The position numbers were made by a program, and so were the translations under genes. 64,000 nt of DNA from Sarcomyxa edulis (taxonomy: Eukaryota; Basidiomycota; Agaricomycetes; Agaricales; Mycenaceae), in the NCBI GenBank assembly GCA_009761415.1, contig QUOL01000001.1:682001-746000 (forward strand), read 5' to 3'. The stretch's first letter is position 1; the number at the start of each line of letters is the position of its first letter. This document shows, one piece after another, positions 58,831-64,000 of the stretch. The notes beneath the pieces were generated by a model. The model did no database searches. It was not told where the DNA came from and worked only from the letters and a program-made list of their open reading frames with translations.

Positions 58831-59651
58831 TATAGAGGTGCATATCCGAGGCGAGAGGTGTGATAGATGGAGTGACGCGCCCGAGATCAAGAATTGACGG
58901 TGATGCTGTTCATCACCGAATAACATTCGCGAGAACGGAACAAGAGATGCACTTACCTAGGATGAAGCATATAGTATGGATGCATCTCCGATGGTATTCA
59001 ACGATGATAATAGAACAGTCTCTGTGCGTGCTCCTTTTCATTACCTCGGGTGAGTCGTGACGTTACTGGGCAAGTCAAAGCTCCTTTTGACTTCCTGTGC
59101 ATAGCTATTGTTATCAGACTCAAAGCTCTGACTGCCTGGAGATATCGCGAGTTGGCCAGTGTTGGATGTGAGGGAGAGATGATGAGAAAATGATCTTTGC
59201 ACGTCGATAGTAGCCGTTGACGAGCTTTAGACTGAGAAAGGTCAAACGTTCTCACGGTGGTTGCTCAATCATTTTGATTTCAAGTTGCAACGTTGTTCAA
59301 CGATTCTCCCAAATCGCCAGCCCGGACCCCCCAACGTCGAGCTCGTCGACCATCTCTCATCTCACGACTGTTGGACTCGACGTTGGACGTTGGACAACTC
59401 TTTGAAGGCTGCTCGAGGCCAACGCCGACCCATCTCTCGAGACGCGTTCATTCGTGAGTAGCAGGCCATCTCATCGAACAGTATATCTCTGACGGATGAG
59501 TTGAAACAGCAGAGCAAATGCCATAACGTTGCATCACTTCTAGAGACGACCACCTCTTCATCTTTACCTTCGAGATTTAATCATTAATACACAGCTAAAA
59601 GCACCAACACGTCAAAAAAGTGCTATCTGTTCCCGCCCATACGTATACAAC
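58831..59651. other. Region containing possible 5' exons of the minus-strand gene and the promoter of the next gene
   Basis: A minus-strand open frame at 58998-59255 (MRTFDLSQSKARQRLL...) might be a first exon of the gene to the left, but the splicing path is not clear. The last ~200 bp before 59652 must contain the promoter of the plus-strand gene. No other feature is seen. Confidence 0.3.
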
Positions 59652-62600
59652 ATGTCGCAGTCAAACGGAACTCCCCGGACATCCTCCCACTTATCACCCA
59701 CCCCTACATGGGCACCTCCAAAGTCACCCTTGACACCCCATCGCTTGGCAAAACTTGCAAACGCTCTCGGTGTGTCCACCCCCATGCCCGCAGTACAACC
59801 TAACGTTCCTTTCATGTCAACATCCTATAATGGCCCTTCTTCTCCTTCTGCTATTCCTGATCACTTTCGACGCTCTCCAACTCCATCATCTGTGCATTCT
59901 TCTCATTCTCATGCCCACACCCACAATGCCGGATCTTATATCCAATCCACTTCCAAATTCTTGCTTCACGTCATTCCACCTATACATCTTCCTCACGAGA
60001 CAGAATCTCTTGATACCTCTGACCTTTCACCCCCTCCACCTAATGCATCTGGTTATCATACCCACTTCCGTCGCGGAATCTTCGTTCCGATGCACTCGAC
60101 CCTCCAATCTCAGCTCGGAGCTATTGCAAAAGAATATGCGCTTCCCAGCACGACTGGCCTTATTCTTTACCTCGTGTCTTCTGGCGGTGCTCATTCCCGA
60201 GATTCTACCTCCTCTGGAACAGCCCCTACATCTCCACGAGACGGAGAATCGGACGAGCCTGGTCCTCGGCTCTCAGAAGATATCTGGAAACATTTGTGGA
60301 CACGCGTCCTCAAAGTTGAACGTGAAGAGAATCAAGGTTTTCCTTCACGGAGTCCCACGCCCAATTTATTTGGCCTAGGAATTGGTGTGGGCTCAACGCC
60401 ACAATTACAGCAGGAGGGTCAAGGTCCATTGCGCCCCTTCATCTCGACTAGCAGCGTTGTAACACCTCAGCCGCAGTCTACAGCATACCCTTTCACCCCC
60501 TCACCATCTACAGCGTCTTCTGGTTTCGACCTCCGCTCTCAACACAGCAAATCCGCACCACCTCCATCGTCGAACACATTACAATCAGAACCAGAATCTC
60601 CTGACACATCTTCAGCGTATTCTTTCGAAGCACCAGGAGGATCGAATGCAGACGACCGTGACGCTATCTCCATTGATCTTCCCGGCCTTCATTCTCAATC
60701 CATTATCCCCATCTTAGCAAAAGTCGAATTCGATATCGATCGGCGGAGAGCTGGTTGGTACGAGCCTTGGCTGCGGAGCAGGAAGATGAACCACGCAAGG
60801 CGAGCGGAAAGTCGAGCTAGTCGGAAGAATAGCGCGGCAGATAGCGCAGCCAGTGGTGAGGAAAGGGAAAAGAAGGCACCTCTTGATTTACGCTTGGTTG
60901 GGAAAATGAGGACTGCTAGTCCGATATCCTTTTCGTTTTCTACTTCTCAAGGGAAGGAGGATGAGGAGGATGCGGATATACACGGGGAAACTGGATACGA
61001 ACAATTATCGGAATCGCTTGAGGATACAGGCTCTGAACACGGCGGTGATGACATGGAATACGAGGACGACTCGACTGCACGTGTCGGGTCTACACTGCCA
61101 ACGAAGGTCGATCCTCTTGACGAAGTATTCGGGACAGATGCCGAAACATGGTCGGATATGCGTAACTCTCGAGATTCAGACGCCAGACGAACCATCACAA
61201 ACCCAAATGTAGTCGAATTGGCATTGTCCGCTGCTGATTTGGCTGCACTTCCTGATCAAAAGGACTTTGGGGAAGGTATGGGTGACGGCGTGGAGGATAC
61301 AGACGAGGTGAAGCAGCTGATGGATGAAATGGCTCGTCCGCGGTTATCAGTCTCTATACCTTCTCCTCCTAGACCTAAGCATGTCCCACCACCCTTGATG
61401 CTTCAGTCGTCTCTACCGGGGGGTGATTTGGTCGTGCCAGCTGAGCCAAGTCCCATGCCGAGCAGTGCAGGAAGTACAAGATTGGCGTACCTTCATGGCA
61501 GTTCCTCTGAGAATACACCTCAAGGGGAAGATGCTGCACCAGAGCCAGAGGAACTCGAGGATTCAAGTAACGAGGATGGGTATCGTGTTCGAAGTCCTGC
61601 AGAATCTGATAAGAGAGGTGGTGCGGTGTTTGAGGATCTTGATCTTGGTTTGGATCCTTCGGAAGATGTGAGCGCTGTTTCACTTGGTGGCATTCAACGC
61701 GTGCTAATTAGTGTTGAAACAGTTTGATGAGAATGACCCTAATGACCGTCGCAAGAGTCAGTATTTGATGAGAGCGCAACTGGATGAGATAGAACGGGTC
61801 TGTATACCTGCTCATGTCGATTAATAGTATTCTAATTCATTTAATACGTCCTCTAGACTTTAGCACAATTTTCACCGAGACAGCTCAAAATTGATCTGGA
61901 AGAAGATCAACCTGTCAACCGTGTTTCTGCATCTTTATCGCCTTATACCGCAGGTCGCTTTTCAACGTCATCGGCTGGTATGAGAAGCGGAGAGGGTCCT
62001 GCGGACTCGTAAGAACAGTTCTCTGAGATTTCCAATTCTGGTGCTCAAATGCATTTTCCAGGAATAGGAATTCTGATATACCCCAGGCGTCTTGGCCAGC
62101 AGTTCCTTTTTCATCGCTAAACGAGACACTGAACACTCCTCCATCTCGTGCTGCAAACCTCCCACCTTCCCCTCCTCGCTTAGCTCTCAATGGCGTCACA
62201 ACGGCTGCGCCCAAGGCTTATAATGTTAGACAGTCATCATCGCTTGACCCTTCTTCGGAGTCTGAGATGCGCAAGCGTGAGCTTGCAGAGCACGAAGCAT
62301 CATACCCAGCTCTGACGCCAGCACAAAGACGACACATCACCATAGAGTCGCCGATTATACCTCTTTCCCCCGATCCATTCGGCCGCTTTTCTTCAACTGT
62401 GAGTACTGCAAACAGCTCGCGCCAATCTGCAACTTATTGGGAAAACAATCCCATCCCCTCGCAGTTTGAGAGTGTAGCAGAGCGCAGACCACCGTCAGAA
62501 GCAAAAACGAACTCGAGTCGGTTCTCTGCTGATTCTATCTCAGGTGGTGAAGAGCTGGCCCCCGCCCCTGCAAAACCGGCTGGCAGAGCATCCAATCTCA

Positions 62601-63652
62601 TGAACGTCAAAAGTATCAAAAACCTTTGGAGAAAGAGTGCCAAGACGGCGGTAGCGTCACAGGCTCCCCCTCCACCCGCACAGACTTTGGGAAGAAATTC
62701 GCCACAAAACCCGCCACCTCGCCCCTCGGAAGAAAAGATGAGCTTACCTCCTTCGCACTCACCTAATCCATCTATTGGCAGATCGTCACCTCAGCTTGCT
62801 CCGCCACGTCCGGCGCAGGAACAGTTCAGTGCACCTCTACCGCCTCGCTCAACACAGCCCTCGCCTTTGGTGCCGCCAAGAGCACCACTCATGCAGAATA
62901 TGCATATGCGGGGAGATTCCAGCTTCAACCAATTAGTTTTTGATCAAGAGTCTCCATACCCGACTCGTCGCTCTCCATCTGTTCGGGGTTCCCCTCAACC
63001 TTCCCCGGCTCCGTTCCTTCCTCCTGCATCATCCCCCCCTGGCACAGCCGTTGTGCCTCCTCCACGTGGTTCGTCCCATATGTCACCACCTTCACGTTCA
63101 ATACCAACTCCTCCTCTTCCCCAGGAGAAAATTCCAGATAAGGAAAAAACCGGCGTCCGGAAATCCATCTTGAAAGGTTGGAAATCAGCATCTGGATCGA
63201 TGTCTCAATCTCAAAATTCAATTTCAACCCTAAATTCTGAACCACGTTCGAGCAGTGAAAAATCAACATCCTCAGCTAGTAATAATAGTCAGAATGGCAA
63301 TACGCGGGGTCGAAGACCTAGCGTGTTGAGCTTTGGGTCAGGGAGAGCATCTGTGACCTCGCCTGAGATTCCACCGAGTCCACAGATTCCAAGTCAATTT
63401 ATACGTGCACCTGCTGATCAACGGCAGTCGATGAGATCGATGATGACACAAAAATCGTCAACGGACTCGACCCTCTATTCGATAACGCAGCCGTCACGGA
63501 CATCATCTCCCCCACGATCAATGACTTCTTCAAGATCTAGGGATTCAGAGGAGACTCGCCCGAGTTTCGATGCATCTCAATTCGAAATTGTTTCGCCAAA
63601 GATGGGCTCGAGTCTGTCGTACCCATATCATGAACTGGATCATCAAAACTAG
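59652..63652 (+). CDS. Long Ser/Pro-rich conserved fungal protein of unknown function
   Basis: Four exons, the first 59652 to about 61667, then two short exons, then 62062-63652, giving roughly 1,270 residues. The N-terminal half contains a likely folded region: TSKFLLHVIPPIHLPHE, then HFRRGIFVPMHSTLQSQLGA followed by IAKEYALPSTTGLILYLVSS, and ISEDIWKHLWTRVLKVEREE-type sequence. Another conserved-looking block is IPILAKVEFDIDRRRAGWYE. The rest is disordered, rich in Ser, Pro and Glu, with a C-terminal segment KTGVRKSILKGWKSASGS. This pattern occurs in uncharacterised fungal proteins. I do not assign a function. The folded block and its repeated LILYLV-like strand may be a binding domain. Confidence 0.72.
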
Positions 63653-64000
63653 GTTGACATAGACCCATCCACCCCCCTCCTGCTGGTTCGTACATACCTT
63701 ATTACATAACTCATCTTACTTATTGTGCATATACACCTGCATCCCCCCTACTTCTTCTTACCCGCATTTATTCTTCGGACCTTGTAATTCATATATGCAG
63801 ATTCAAGTGCTAACTATATCCTAACAACCATCCCTTGAATAGTCTGTAATATACATTGGATCCTAAGTACTTCTACTACTTGGAAAAGAAGATAGCTTGG
63901 GTAGATACTAGCCTCACCCGAATCAGAAAGAATGCTCCGTCGAATCTTTCATGCCAGACGTGCTCGAAGAGCCGGACGCTACACTTGCTAGGATTCTGTC
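63653..64000. other. 3' flank at right edge
   Basis: 348 bp, AT- and CT-rich (TCTTACTTATTGTGCATATACACC...), fitting a 3' untranslated region and terminator of the preceding gene. No gene can be supported before the window ends. Confidence 0.4.

Noticed and set aside
1..64000. CRISPR arrays, prokaryotic operons, rRNA
   Set aside because: Spliceosomal introns and fungal gene content throughout; no regularly spaced direct repeats or rRNA-like sequence were seen.

Overview
The window reads as a gene-dense piece of a filamentous basidiomycete chromosome, most likely Agaricomycotina. The signs are intron-rich genes with short introns (mostly about 48-65 nt, with CTAAC/CTGAC branch sites), fungal orthologues of core eukaryotic genes (SHB17, SEC39, CGR1, VPS18, NIP7, NRDE2, BFA1/byr4, AFG3, Wdr8), a polyporopepsin-like secreted aspartic protease, and an intron-bearing Tc1/mariner transposase. 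I saw no rRNA, tRNA or CRISPR. Species cannot be fixed from sequence alone.

Layout. 1-9.1 kb: a coiled-coil protein running off the left edge, SHB17 (sugar bisphosphatase) divergent from SEC39 (Golgi-ER tethering), and a long low-complexity protein. 9.1-16.6 kb: an accessory region with one probably functional A1 aspartic protease and the decayed remains of at least two more. One relic is split by a complete 1.53-kb Tc1/mariner element with perfect 25-bp outer terminal repeats, a TA duplication and an uninterrupted four-exon DD34E transposase. 16.8-30.9 kb: tightly packed housekeeping genes (CGR1, VPS18, NIP7, NRDE2, BFA1/byr4, ureD). 32.3-38.0 kb: a Dal5-type transporter with an inferred 4-nt microexon, convergent with the mitochondrial AFG3-type protease gene. 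38-41.3 kb: poorly resolved sequence.

41.6-51.6 kb is the most notable part. It is a head-to-tail array of six apparently intact, five-exon epoxide-hydrolase-type alpha/beta hydrolase genes, one broken copy between the third and fourth intact genes, and a further tiny relic upstream. Most members have the same upstream module about 200-260 bp before the ATG: an ACGCGTCGCG-type element followed 15-17 nt later by CACGTG or CTCGTG. A TATA(A/G) box lies 41-61 bp before each intact ATG. The protease relic and CGR1 carry looser versions of the module.

51.8-64 kb: Wdr8/WRAP73 (minus), a DHA1-type drug/polyamine MFS transporter (plus), an unrecognised minus-strand gene, and a long Ser/Pro-rich conserved fungal protein. 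The housekeeping genes are individually unrelated. The two accessory arrays (proteases, epoxide hydrolases) suggest local birth and death of secreted-digestion and detoxification genes, with transposon activity in one of them.
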